A stretch of 64,000 nt of DNA from Phycisphaeraceae bacterium (GTDB taxonomy: Bacteria; Planctomycetota; Phycisphaerae; Phycisphaerales; UBA1924): positions 322,537 through 386,536 of the forward strand of contig JAHBXB010000002.1 in NCBI GenBank assembly GCA_019636655.1. Direction: 5' to 3'. Of this stretch, positions 54,502-64,000 are shown piece after piece. The notes beneath the pieces are model-generated. The model had not been told where the DNA came from. It worked only from the letters and a program-made list of their open reading frames with translations, and did no database searches. The position numbers and the translations under genes were made by a program. Position 1 is the first letter of the stretch, and the number at the start of each line of letters is the position of its first letter.

Positions 54502-55368
54502 CTACTCCCCGCCCCGCAGCGCGACCCCCTCGCCCTCAAGAATCCGGTACTCCGTGCCCGATCGGGCCCTCACCACGGGCCGCGCCACACTCGCTCCGTC
54601 ACGTCCGAAAACCTCGATCGCGTCCAGCGTCACGCGGCCATCCACCGCCGCCTCACCCGTCGCCCCGAGCGGGAACGCCGCCATCCCCGACGCCAGCAGC
54701 GACACCTCAAACTCCTCCCCGAGCGTGATCGGTACCCGCTCGCTGCGGTGCACCCCTTGAGCGCCAAGATCGATCGGCACCTCCAGGTCCGCCGCGTCGC
54801 CGCTGCGGATGAACACGTGCAGGTCCGCCCCGCCCGCCGCGTGGTGATCCCCCGCCGGGCCGACCACGCTCCCCGAGACGCGAAGCCGGTAGACCACCCA
54901 CGCCCGGCTCCCCGGCGCGCCCGCCGCGGTCACCACCAGCCGATCCGTAAACCCCGCGGCTGCCGACGCACCATTCGCATCGAACGACGCCGCAACCGCC
55001 TCAACGCGCGCCCGCACGGACATCGCGCCAAACGCCGCGTCCGCGTCGGCATCCGCCGCGAGCCGGCCGCGGGACGTGAACCCGCTGTAGGCCATCGTGG
55101 CCCGCGCGTCCCCCTCGCCGACGTGCTCATCGGCGACAATCCCGCGCGCCGTCCGGTACCACGCGCGCGCACGCGACCGCAGCGTGACGCCCCCCACCGG
55201 CTCATTCGCCCGCGGCTTATCACCCGGCGCGGAAACGGCCGGCACGGTGGTGTCCGCGACGGCCGTCAAAGGAGGACCTGACTTCATCGAACCGCCAACT
55301 CCGGCCGCTCCGGCGCACCCGCCCAGCACCGCAAGCACGCACACGGCCCCGACGCTCCGGCGATTCAT
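54502..55368 (-). CDS. Lipoprotein of unknown function, coupled to the upstream GC-tail gene
   Basis: 288 residues from the ATG at 55368. The start codon overlaps the TGA of the preceding gene (ATGA), so translation is likely coupled; longer reading upstream is a shadow of that gene. The signal MNRRSVGAVCVLAVLGGC has a lipobox LGGC with Cys 18 lipidated. The mature part is a beta-rich domain with Arg/Asp/Glu-rich strands (TLRSRARAWYRTARGIVAD, GRVTLDAIEVFGRD, SGTEYRILEGEG) and no known family. It lacks the GC tail of its neighbours. It may be the membrane partner of the protein encoded just before it. Confidence 0.75.
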   Translation of the reverse strand: MNRRSVGAVCVLAVLGGCAGAAGVGGSMKSGPPLTAVADTTVPAVSAPGDKPRANEPVGGVTLRSRARAWYRTARGIVADEHVGEGDARATMAYSGFTSRGRLAADADADAAFGAMSVRARVEAVAASFDANGASAAAGFTDRLVVTAAGAPGSRAWVVYRLRVSGSVVGPAGDHHAAGGADLHVFIRSGDAADLEVPIDLGAQGVHRSERVPITLGEEFEVSLLASGMAAFPLGATGEAAVDGRVTLDAIEVFGRDGASVARPVVRARSGTEYRILEGEGVALRGGE

Positions 55369-56237
55369 CCGCACCCGCCCGACAACGCGGCCACCCAGGC
55401 GCCGATGAACGAGGCAATGTCCGCCGGCTCCACCGTCCCGTTGCCGTCGAAGTCTCCTGCGAGCGTCCCGCCGGAGATCGAGTTGAACCAGTCCAGCACG
55501 AAGATCGCGATGTCCGTCGGCTCGATCACGCCGTTCCCGTCCCGGTCCGCCGGGCACGGGGGCACGCTGATCGTAAAGGCTGTTCCGGCGAAGTTGTTGA
55601 ACACCGCAGCGCCCGCCGTCAGCGCGTAGTCCGCGGCGTTGGTCGTGCTCCCCGCCGAGGCCGTCCCGCTGAACCGCAGCGCCTGCAGACCGGCCGTCGG
55701 CAGCGGGCCCGCGAACGAGGGGCCGAAGTTGCCGTTGCTGTCGTTGGTGAACTCGCCCGTCGTCGACCCGGTGTACGCCGCGCCCCCGAACGACACCGAC
55801 CACAGGATCGAGCCGAAGTTGTCCTCGAACGTGACCCGCCCCGCCGCGAGGTACGACGCCGGGATCGGGCTGGTCATCACGAAGTCCGCCTGCATCGCCG
55901 GCGTCGAGTGGTTCCCGAATCCGGGGCTCACCACCAGCACGCGCGACCCCAGCCCCGACCCCACCAGCTGGTCCGGCGAGTTCGGCGGGAACGCGATCAG
56001 CACGACCGGGTTCAGCCCCGCCGCGTCGTACGCCACCAGCCGCGAGTTCTGCAACTGGTCCTGCGGAAACGCACTCCGCATCCGCAACTGGATCGCCTGC
56101 GCCGTGGTGTCGCCGTTCACCCCGCCGATCACCATCTCGATCTGCATCAGGTGAAACGTCGCGTGCGCCAGCGCCGGGAAGACCGTCAGAACAACCGCGG
56201 CGATCAACCCGCCGCGGACTCTTCGGTGCATGATCAT
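55365..56237 (-). CDS. Secreted beta-sandwich protein with GC-type dockerin-like tail
   Basis: 290 residues from the ATG at 56237, with AAGGAGA six bases upstream and a signal peptide (RGGLIAAVVLTVFPALAHA). I do not recognise the body: FHLMQIEMVIGGVNGDTTAQ opens a domain that looks like the planctomycete lamin-tail-like or LTD-type beta domains (RLVAYDAAGLNPVVLIAF, VTFEDNFGSILWSVSFGG). The tail has two EF-hand-like units (DRDGNGVIEPTDIAIFVLDW and DFDGNGTVEPADIASFIGAW) and ends LSGGCG. It overlaps the start of the lipoprotein gene by 4 bp. Confidence 0.82.
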   Translation of the reverse strand: MIMHRRVRGGLIAAVVLTVFPALAHATFHLMQIEMVIGGVNGDTTAQAIQLRMRSAFPQDQLQNSRLVAYDAAGLNPVVLIAFPPNSPDQLVGSGLGSRVLVVSPGFGNHSTPAMQADFVMTSPIPASYLAAGRVTFEDNFGSILWSVSFGGAAYTGSTTGEFTNDSNGNFGPSFAGPLPTAGLQALRFSGTASAGSTTNAADYALTAGAAVFNNFAGTAFTISVPPCPADRDGNGVIEPTDIAIFVLDWFNSISGGTLAGDFDGNGTVEPADIASFIGAWVAALSGGCG

Positions 56238-56321
56238 GGTGCGTCTCCTTCGGGCCTCGCCGTGCGACTGCGAGCCCCTCTACCGCACTATGTCACGCCC
56301 CGCCCGGCCCCTTGCACCCCC

Positions 56322-57059
56322 TCAGCACCCCCCCTGCACGGCCTGGAGCCACGCCTGGATGAACGCCGCGATATCCACCGGGTCCACCGTCCCGCTACCG
56401 TCAAAGTCCCCCTCCAGCGTCCCCCCGGCCACCGACGCCAGCCACGCCTGGATGAAGACCGCGATGTCCGTCGGCTCGACCTCGCCGTTGCCGTCAAAGT
56501 CCGCCGGGCACGCCCCGGTTCCCTCGACCCGCAGGCACAGCGCCGCCGAAGCCCCGCCACTCCACTCCCCGAAGTCCGTCGTCGCCGTGTACCCACTGCC
56601 CGTCGCGGCGAAGTTCCACACGCCGTTCTCCTGCGCCTCGGCCGACGACTCCGCCACGACCCAGTACTTCCGCCCCGACCGCAGCAGCGGGTGCGACGAC
56701 GAGTTCACGAACTGCTGCACCGGCTGCCACCCCACCGCCGCGACATTGATCTGCCACGTCTCCAGTACGGTCCCCGACGGCACCGAGACGCCGCCGCCAA
56801 ACTCGTCCGACGCATCCGTCTGCAGCGTCAGCGTAACCGATGGATGCCCACCGCCGAAATCGTTGTTCATGAAGTACACCCCCACCCGGTCCAGTGTGTA
56901 GCTGCCCGAGGGCGCGAACCGCGCCGCCACCGACTGGGCGTCGAAGACATCCGGGCCCCAGAAGCCGAGCGCCCCGCCCGGCGCATCGGTGTCGTGCAGC
57001 ACGTCCGCAACACACAGGCTCGAACACGCCAGAACAACCGCACACGCCGCTCGCTTCAT
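56322..57059 (-). CDS. Small secreted beta-domain protein with GC-type dockerin-like tail
   Basis: 245 residues from the ATG at 57059, fixed by GGGAGG seven bases upstream and a short signal peptide (MKRAACAVVLACSSLCVADV). The ~180-residue body looks like one jelly-roll (AARFAPSGSYTLDRVGVYFM, HPSVTLTLQTDASDEFGGG, GRKYWVVAESSAEAQENGVW), typical of planctomycete proteins with a hydrolase- or carbohydrate-binding fold, but no family can be named. The tail units are DFDGNGEVEPTDIAVFIQAW and DFDGSGTVDPVDIAAFIQAW, ending AVQGGC. The two units are almost identical to those of the neighbouring genes. Confidence 0.82.
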   Translation of the reverse strand: MKRAACAVVLACSSLCVADVLHDTDAPGGALGFWGPDVFDAQSVAARFAPSGSYTLDRVGVYFMNNDFGGGHPSVTLTLQTDASDEFGGGVSVPSGTVLETWQINVAAVGWQPVQQFVNSSSHPLLRSGRKYWVVAESSAEAQENGVWNFAATGSGYTATTDFGEWSGGASAALCLRVEGTGACPADFDGNGEVEPTDIAVFIQAWLASVAGGTLEGDFDGSGTVDPVDIAAFIQAWLQAVQGGC

Positions 57060-57153
57060 GATCCGGCCTCCCTGTGCAAGACTCGCGGCAGCACCATCGG
57101 CTCCGCCGCCCCGCGCCCGCATCATAACATTGGATCTAGCCCCTACAACCCCC

Positions 57154-57190
57154 AAAATGACAAGCCCGGCCGTTCGGTCACGGCCGGGCT
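57154..57190 (-). terminator. Intrinsic terminator of the lectin gene
   Basis: A stem of 57163-57173 (AGCCCGGCCGT) with 57180-57190 (ACGGCCGGGCT) and a ~6-nt loop; on the minus strand TTGTCATTTTG follows. It closes the 57221-58300 gene before the next GC-tail gene. Confidence 0.8.
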
Positions 57191-57220
57191 CGGCAACAGG
57201 CCTTGTCCGATCGCCAGGGA

Positions 57221-58300
57221 TCAGCAGCCGTTCTGTACCGCGTTGAACCACGCGTTGATGAAGCCGGCAATATCCGCCGGTTCTACCACGCCGTTGTTAT
57301 CCCAGTCGCCCGCCACGCCGCCGAACGACACGCTGGTGAACCAGTCGTTGATGAACGCAGCGATATCCACCGGCTCGACCACCCCGTTGTGGTCCCAGTC
57401 CGGCGGGCACGAGGGCGTGCCGATCTCCACCGTGCCGTACACCACCACCGCCGTCGGGTTCACCGAGTTGTCGTTCCACAGCCCGTTGGACCCGAACATC
57501 TCCGTGTAATCCTCGACGCCGCCGGAGTCGTTTGGCTCGCCGCCGCTCCAGTTGGTAAACCCCGGCGTCTCTCCACTGGTCCAGACGAACGTGCCCTCGC
57601 TGGCGATGTCGTTGTACCCCAGCCAGAGCCGCCGGCCCGTGCCGCCGAAGTTCCCGAGGTTCTCGCGAACCCACTCGTTCTCGGCCGCGTCGTTGATCGT
57701 CACCAGGTGCCCGCCCATCGACACCGCCGTGGCCTCACCGACGGTCCACGGCGTCCGCTCCAGCAGGTAATAGGTGTGCCCGTTTGCGGGGTTCACGATC
57801 GGCCCGCCCAGCACTGGGGTCAGCCCCGAGAGGATCTCGAGCGTCCCCGTGCCCGTCGCGTCCGCCGCGTACGAGCCCAGGCGAACCATGTACTGCTGCC
57901 CCGCCGTCGCGACAAAGTCCAGTTCGCTCCGCGTGCCGCAGGAGTCGTCGTTGCAGACCAGGATCCCGCCCGCCTCGGGGCACGGGGAGCACCCGGCGTA
58001 CACCGCCAGTTTCGTGTCGTACGTCGCCGTGCAGGTCCGCATCTTCGTCGGCCCCGACACCTGCGCCGTCCAGCAGTACCACGTGTCGTTGAAGATCTGG
58101 TCCTGGCTGAAGAACAGGCACGATGGGCTCGACACGCCGTCGGTCGTCGCCCCCGTGGTGTCGAACGCCACGCTCGCAAAGCCCGCGATCGCCGTCGGCG
58201 CATCGCACGCGTCGTTCACCGGCTGCGCCATCGCACCCGACCACGCCGCCACCGCAACCGCCGCCGCCACGATGCCCCGACTCGCTTGTCGACCGTTCAC
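57221..58300 (-). CDS. Secreted C-type lectin-like protein with GC-type dockerin-like tail
   Basis: 359 residues from a GTG at 58300, fixed by AAGGAGGT just upstream and a signal peptide (GIVAAAVAVAAWSGAMA). Residues ~33-160 are a beta domain of the PPC-like type with Cys (NDACDAPTAIAGFASVAFD). Residues ~172-285 are a C-type lectin domain: GHTYYLLERTPWTVGEATAV, LVTINDAAENEWVRENLG, RLWLGYND, then GGEPNDSGGVEDYTEM and LWNDN, which give the EPN and WND calcium/sugar ligands (mannose-type). The tail units are DWDHNGVVEPVDIAAFINDW and DWDNNGVVEPADIAGFINAW, ending NAVQNGC. It should bind a glycan at the surface. Confidence 0.9.
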   Translation of the reverse strand: MNGRQASRGIVAAAVAVAAWSGAMAQPVNDACDAPTAIAGFASVAFDTTGATTDGVSSPSCLFFSQDQIFNDTWYCWTAQVSGPTKMRTCTATYDTKLAVYAGCSPCPEAGGILVCNDDSCGTRSELDFVATAGQQYMVRLGSYAADATGTGTLEILSGLTPVLGGPIVNPANGHTYYLLERTPWTVGEATAVSMGGHLVTINDAAENEWVRENLGNFGGTGRRLWLGYNDIASEGTFVWTSGETPGFTNWSGGEPNDSGGVEDYTEMFGSNGLWNDNSVNPTAVVVYGTVEIGTPSCPPDWDHNGVVEPVDIAAFINDWFTSVSFGGVAGDWDNNGVVEPADIAGFINAWFNAVQNGC

Positions 58301-58375
58301 GCTGACCTCCTTCGGTTGCCCCACGAGCGTGGGCCCTTTCTCACTCCGATCGCCAGCGACCCGGACTCACGCCAC

Positions 58376-59938
58376 TCAGCACCCGGTCGTCAGGCGACTG
58401 AACCACGCCGATACGAACGCGGCGATATCCGCCGGTTCCACCACTCCGTTCTTGTCATAGTCACCGCCCAGCGTCCCGTTGGCCACCGAGTTGGCCCACA
58501 GATTCACGAACACCGCGATCTCGGTCGGCACTGGCGGAGGCGGGTTCCCCAGCGTCCCTTCGATGTTCACCCGCTGGGCGTACACATCGTTGTTGCCCGT
58601 CCTGTTGTCGTGCCAGACCACCAGGCCCGTGCCGTCAGGCCGCGACGACGCATCCAGCCGGCCCTTGCTCCCGCTCCCGGTCCCGACACCCAGCGGCGAC
58701 ACCAGCCAGTTCGGATTCCCCAGCGTGTCCACCTTGAACCCGCGCACGGCGGCGCTCGCCCCGGGCTGGTCGAAGTAGTACACCATCGCGCCGTTCACCG
58801 AGTTCACAACCTTGACGAACGAGTTCTGCATCGTGCTCAGCGGCAGGAACTCCACCCCCGAGTCCGTCCACAGCCTCGCCCCGCCCGCGCTGATCTTCTG
58901 GCCGGAGAGCCCCCACTGGCTCTGCACCGTGTTGCTCTCGGTCCAGAACAGGAACGTCTCGCCCGTGCCCCCGTGGTACGCAATCGACGCCGAGAGCTTG
59001 TAGTTCGCCGTCGTCGACCCCGCGACGCCGCCGTGCGGGAAGACCTCGACGCCCGCCGCGGACACCCGCTGCACGTACGCGTTCCGTGTCCCGCCCGTCT
59101 CGTACCAGCCATAGACCGCCCCGCCCGCGCCATCCGACACAAACGTCGGGAAGTACCCGTTCTGCACGCTGTTCGCGTCGAACACGATCACCGGGTTCCC
59201 CGAGTTCCACAGCGGCGCTCCCGCAGCGTCGTACTTCTGCGTGTACAGGTGCTTGTTCGACAGGAAGTTGCCGACGTACCGGATCCACAGCGCGATCACC
59301 GCGCCGTTGTCGGAGCCCACCAGCTCGCTCACCGCGTACGACCCGACCGCCGGAGCGCTTGCGATGCCGTCGCTCACCCACTGCGTCGCCCCCGCCCCGT
59401 CGAGCCGCTGCATCCGGAACCCGGCGCCCAGCGACCACCCCACCACCACGCTCCCGTCCGACGTGCACGCCACCTTCGGGTTGTTCCCGCCCGAGGTCGT
59501 CGACACCGTCACCGATCCATCGACTCCCCACGGCATCGAGCCCGATGGCGTCACCTTGTTCACCGACACCTGCACCGACCCCGACCGGTCATCCCGGTAC
59601 GCCAGGTACGCGTTCCCCGCCCCGTCCACCGCTAGCCCGTAGTCCTGCGTCGACGACTGCCCGCCCGCCGCCACCAGCATCCCGTCCGCGCCCAGTTGCG
59701 GGTTGCCGCGGCAGTCCAGCCGCTGGATGTACATCCCGTACCCCGACCCGCGGTTGTCGTAGAACGACACCCAGCACCCCCCATCGCTCGTCGAACGAAC
59801 TTTGGGCTGAACCGAATCCCCGGAAATGTTTGTGATGGCCAAGTTGGTTGACGAATCAGACGACCACTGGGCAGCCGCCCCAGTAGCCAGTACGCTCACG
59901 ACAGCCAGCGCCCCGACCCATCGCATACGCTTCTTCAT
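58376..59938 (-). CDS. Secreted beta-propeller-like protein with a half-degenerate GC-type tail
   Basis: 520 residues from the ATG at 59938, with AGGAGAG eight bases upstream and a signal peptide (VGALAVVSVLATGAAAQ). The body is a run of beta-propeller-like units (repeats such as DNRGSGYGMYIQRLDCRGN, DDRSGSVQVSVNKVTPSG, DNRTGNNDVYAQRVN), a pattern of D-N-R-x-G followed by Q-R, without a known catalytic motif. At the C-terminus the first EF-hand loop is lost: GNPPPPVPTEIAVFVNLWAN keeps only the helix, while the second (DYDKNGVVEPADIAAFVSAW) is intact. It still ends in TTGC. Its upstream region is shared with the 60106 gene. Confidence 0.85.
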   Translation of the reverse strand: MKKRMRWVGALAVVSVLATGAAAQWSSDSSTNLAITNISGDSVQPKVRSTSDGGCWVSFYDNRGSGYGMYIQRLDCRGNPQLGADGMLVAAGGQSSTQDYGLAVDGAGNAYLAYRDDRSGSVQVSVNKVTPSGSMPWGVDGSVTVSTTSGGNNPKVACTSDGSVVVGWSLGAGFRMQRLDGAGATQWVSDGIASAPAVGSYAVSELVGSDNGAVIALWIRYVGNFLSNKHLYTQKYDAAGAPLWNSGNPVIVFDANSVQNGYFPTFVSDGAGGAVYGWYETGGTRNAYVQRVSAAGVEVFPHGGVAGSTTANYKLSASIAYHGGTGETFLFWTESNTVQSQWGLSGQKISAGGARLWTDSGVEFLPLSTMQNSFVKVVNSVNGAMVYYFDQPGASAAVRGFKVDTLGNPNWLVSPLGVGTGSGSKGRLDASSRPDGTGLVVWHDNRTGNNDVYAQRVNIEGTLGNPPPPVPTEIAVFVNLWANSVANGTLGGDYDKNGVVEPADIAAFVSAWFSRLTTGC

Positions 59939-60013
59939 CACGATCACTCTCCTGGTGAATTCCGTTATTTCTAAGGTGTTTTTGGCCAATCGACTGCTGT
60001 ATTCTTTGGATTG

Positions 60014-60052
60014 TTGGTCAATCGATCTCAGATCAGTATGATTGATCTCAGA
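60014..60052 (+). promoter_or_regulatory. Candidate promoter with 9-bp direct repeats (possible operator)
   Basis: TTGGTC (60014-60019), 17-bp spacer, TATGAT (60037-60042; 5 of 6 to consensus) reading toward the 60106 gene. Two identical GATCTCAGA copies lie at 60024-60032 and 60044-60052, exactly 20 bp apart, about two helical turns: one in the spacer, one at the expected start site. That layout suits a repressor dimer. The region is also AT-rich compared with its surroundings and lies between divergent genes. Confidence 0.5.
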
Positions 60053-60105
60053 ACGGCGTCAAGGCTGGGTCCGAGTTTTTCTGCCTGATTCAGAAAGGAA
60101 GCAGG

Positions 60106-61419
60106 ATGCTGAATGCGACCGCAGGCATTTCCGCCGGTTCCTGGGGGGCGGGGTTCCTCGTCGGCCGGCCCGTCCAGCCCCTCTCCGAACGCGAGCGGGC
60201 CGATGCCGACCACGTCGCTCGCCGCCTGCACGCCGAGCTCCGCTCCCTTGTTGCCTGCCTGAATGAGCCCGACCGCGGCGCCAGCGCCATGTCCCGCGCC
60301 CTTTCCCTGGACCGAGCGACCTGCCAGCGCATCGTCGCCGCGACGTCCCGGTCCACCGCCGACCCAGAGACGCTGGTCCAGCTCCCCGGCGTCATGGGGC
60401 TCCGGCAGTTCGTCGAGGCCATGAGCGCCCGCACCGAGGTCGCGGCCGAGCAGATTGCCGCCGCCACCGCCGCCATCGATCGGTTCGCCGAGTTCCTTGA
60501 TCGCATCGGCGCCAGCCAGCGCAAACTCAAGGAACGACTTGGCGCGGACCGCGCCTCGCTCGACGGCGTCGCCCACCAGCACCCCGGCGCGAGCGATGAC
60601 CCCGCCATCCGTGAGGCGCTCTTCATGGCCGCCGCCGCGGTCACCGGCCGATCCAGCGAAGTTGCCAACTACATCCGCGTCATCCGCCCCGTGCCCGGCA
60701 TGCCCGGCAAGACCGAATGGGCCCTCGTCAAAGGCCTGATCGGCCACCGCTCCCGCACGCAGGCTGTTCCCCTCGTCGCCGGGCACGACGCCACGCAGCG
60801 CACCATCGAGGCCGGGCCACCGGTTTTCGCCACACTCGACGACAAGCCCGCCAGCGGGCCCTCCCAGGCCTCGCTCCTCGCCCCGTTCTGCTCCCAGCCT
60901 CTCCCCTCCGTCACCTCCCGCAATGCGGGCCCGCGCGTCGTCCACGTCATCGATACCGACCAGACCAATCCAGGACCGGCGGACATCGTCATCGCCAGCC
61001 GCAGCGCCCTCCCCGACACCCACCCGGCCTCGCTCCGCCCCGCCGTCGGTGAGGTCTGGCTCCTCCAGACGTTCCCGGCCCGCCGCCTCATCTTTGACGT
61101 CTACCTCCACCGCGATATCGCCCGCCGCTGCATCCCGTCGATCGAATTGCACCTTTGGGAGCCGGACGTCGGCCGCCAAGGCGCAGGCCGTTGGGCCACC
61201 CAGTTCCCCGGCGGGCCGCGCCTGGAACTCCTCGGCCCCGGCCTCTCCGGCGCCGCGACCGACGCCTACCCGCGCCACGCCGACCTCACCTCGCACCTGT
61301 TCTCCCGCCTTGATTGGCCGGCCGACGAGTTCGTCGGCTACCGCTGCGATATCCCCTACCCCGTCTGGCGCGCCGGCTACTGCATGGTCTTCGATTTCGC
61401 CGGGAACGAAACGGAATAG
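60106..61419 (+). CDS. Uncharacterised protein, 437 residues, upstream of an ECF sigma factor
   Basis: The ATG at 60106 has AAAGGAAG close by. I do not recognise the family. Residues ~25-175 are helical (ERERADADHVARRLHAELRS, AMSRALSLDRATCQRIVAAT, EQIAAATAAIDRFAEFLDRI); the second stretch could be a helix-turn-helix of a regulator. Residues ~180-437 are beta-rich (RLIFDVYLHRDIARRCIPSI, GYCMVFDFAG). No signal peptide or membrane segment is seen. A reading frame of similar length exists on the other strand but lacks protein-like composition. It lies 41 bp upstream of the sigma factor gene and may form one operon with it and the kinase. Confidence 0.7.
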   Translation: MLNATAGISAGSWGAGFLVGRPVQPLSERERADADHVARRLHAELRSLVACLNEPDRGASAMSRALSLDRATCQRIVAATSRSTADPETLVQLPGVMGLRQFVEAMSARTEVAAEQIAAATAAIDRFAEFLDRIGASQRKLKERLGADRASLDGVAHQHPGASDDPAIREALFMAAAAVTGRSSEVANYIRVIRPVPGMPGKTEWALVKGLIGHRSRTQAVPLVAGHDATQRTIEAGPPVFATLDDKPASGPSQASLLAPFCSQPLPSVTSRNAGPRVVHVIDTDQTNPGPADIVIASRSALPDTHPASLRPAVGEVWLLQTFPARRLIFDVYLHRDIARRCIPSIELHLWEPDVGRQGAGRWATQFPGGPRLELLGPGLSGAATDAYPRHADLTSHLFSRLDWPADEFVGYRCDIPYPVWRAGYCMVFDFAGNETE

Positions 61420-61460
61420 CAGCAGCGGGAACGGCTTGACCGCCCGGTACACTGGACGGC

Positions 61461-62077
61461 GTGGAACCCGCGCCGCTCAACCCCGATCTCCCCAATCGGG
61501 CTGCCGGCGATCTCCTCCCCCTCGTCTACGAGCAACTCCGCGCCATCGCGCGCCAACGCATGGCCCTGGAGCGCCACGCCGGCGCCGGCCACACCCTCCA
61601 GCCCACCGCCCTGGTCCACGAGGCCTTCGCCCGCCTCTCGCGCGAAGCCGACCACCCGCCCGGCGAGCCCGCCGCACCAGCCACCTGGCACGACCACCGC
61701 CAGTTCTTCCTCGCCGCGGCCAGGGAGATGGAGCGAGTCCTCGTCGACCACGCCCGCATCAAGTTCGCCGCCAAGCGCGGCGGCGATCCGTCCCAGTCCG
61801 GCGGCTGGAAGCGCCTCCCCGTCGACATCATCGAACTCGCCCAGCCCGAGCGAGGCGGCGATGTCCTGGCCTTGCGCGACGCCCTTCTTCGCTTAGAACA
61901 GGAGGACCCGCAGGCGGCCGCGGTGGTCCGCCTCCGGTTCTTCGCCGGTCTCTCGACCGAGCAGACCGCGCTCGCGCTGGGCGTCTCGGAGCGCACCGTG
62001 ATCCGTGAATGGGCGTACGCACGCACCTGGCTCGCTGCCGAAGTGGCCACGACCGAGCCGCCAGAGGCCGGGAACCC

Positions 62078-62081
<4 letters not shown>
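61461..62081 (+). CDS. ECF-type RNA polymerase sigma factor (planctomycete group)
   Basis: 206 residues from a GTG at 61461. Region 2 is readable in LLPLVYEQLRAIARQRMALE and HTLQPTALVHEAFARLSREA, the hallmark opening of an ECF group common in Planctomycetes and Acidobacteria; the -35-binding region 4 is AAAVVRLRFFAGLSTEQTALALGVSERTV with its helix-turn-helix. A short insert lies between regions (KFAAKRGGDPSQSGGWKRL). No anti-sigma factor gene adjoins; instead the next gene is a Ser/Thr kinase whose ATG overlaps this stop (ATGA). So the kinase may control the sigma factor by phosphorylation, as proposed for such pairs. Confidence 0.92.

Positions 62082-64000
<1,919 letters not shown>

Noticed and set aside
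49643-59938. Dockerin-like tails as parts of a classical cellulosome
   Set aside because: No cohesin domain or scaffoldin is visible in the window, and the fixed Gly-Cys end is not a feature of clostridial dockerins.
60028-61452. 474-codon minus-strand frame opposite the 60106 gene
   Set aside because: Gly/Ala/Asp/Arg-biased with no start site and no strand pattern. The plus-strand protein has a ribosome site and a promoter and is the better call.

Overview
The window is GC-rich, with strong third-position GC bias, and most likely comes from a planctomycete chromosome, probably class Phycisphaerae. The pointers are: a 16S rRNA gene with no 23S or 5S gene beside it; an N-terminal LEPR-XLL-like sorting motif on a 3212-residue surface protein; seven secreted proteins that end in a paired EF-hand module followed by a Gly-Cys tail (the module I recall as GC-type dockerin, seen mainly in Phycisphaerales); an ECF sigma factor translationally coupled to a Ser/Thr kinase with TPR repeats; and a membrane protein with the CGYD...CPECG zinc ribbon common in this phylum. 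This assignment is inference; a search with the 16S gene would settle it. kdsA and murJ indicate a diderm cell with LPS and peptidoglycan.

Layout. 0-15 kb holds a truncated diguanylate cyclase, an M32 carboxypeptidase, an ABC exporter divergent from a dicarboxylate symporter, a large GH31 glycosidase, a secreted M14 carboxypeptidase with a GC tail, a class V aminotransferase preceded by a small conserved-looking ORF, a PhoU-like protein and a membrane acyltransferase. 15.5-17.7 kb is a complete stand-alone 16S transcription unit on the minus strand: promoter, boxA-like leader, 16S and terminator. 17.8-25.5 kb carries comF, rpmB, a DegT aminotransferase, a helical-repeat protein, dnaA with a candidate oriC upstream, and a GNAT protein, all on the minus strand. 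25.6-31.3 kb is plus-strand: a secreted hypothetical, rpmA, a sodium:proton antiporter, murJ, an entericidin-like lipoprotein and an SDR. 31.3-37.7 kb has kdsA, a 59-residue membrane protein not in the usual size range for gene calls, a polyferredoxin-TPR protein, tryptophan 2,3-dioxygenase, an atypical SDR, and an SRPBCC/lipocalin-like pair.

37.7-38.5 kb is protein-poor. It contains two candidate small RNA genes in tandem on the minus strand, each with a promoter-like sequence and an intrinsic terminator. 38.5-48.1 kb is the single giant surface-protein gene. 49.6-59.9 kb is a block of six GC-tail secreted proteins (a diheme cytochrome with a propeller, an esterase-like propeller, two small beta proteins, a C-type lectin and a beta-propeller-like protein), with a lipoprotein and two membrane proteins among them. 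60.1-64 kb has an uncharacterised protein behind a promoter with a 20-bp-spaced direct repeat, then the ECF sigma factor and the kinase, which runs off the window.

The coherent theme is export and surface display: a degradative and binding secretome tagged with one shared C-terminal signal, beside a giant surface protein with a different, N-terminal signal. No CRISPR array, insertion sequence, prophage or tRNA gene was seen.
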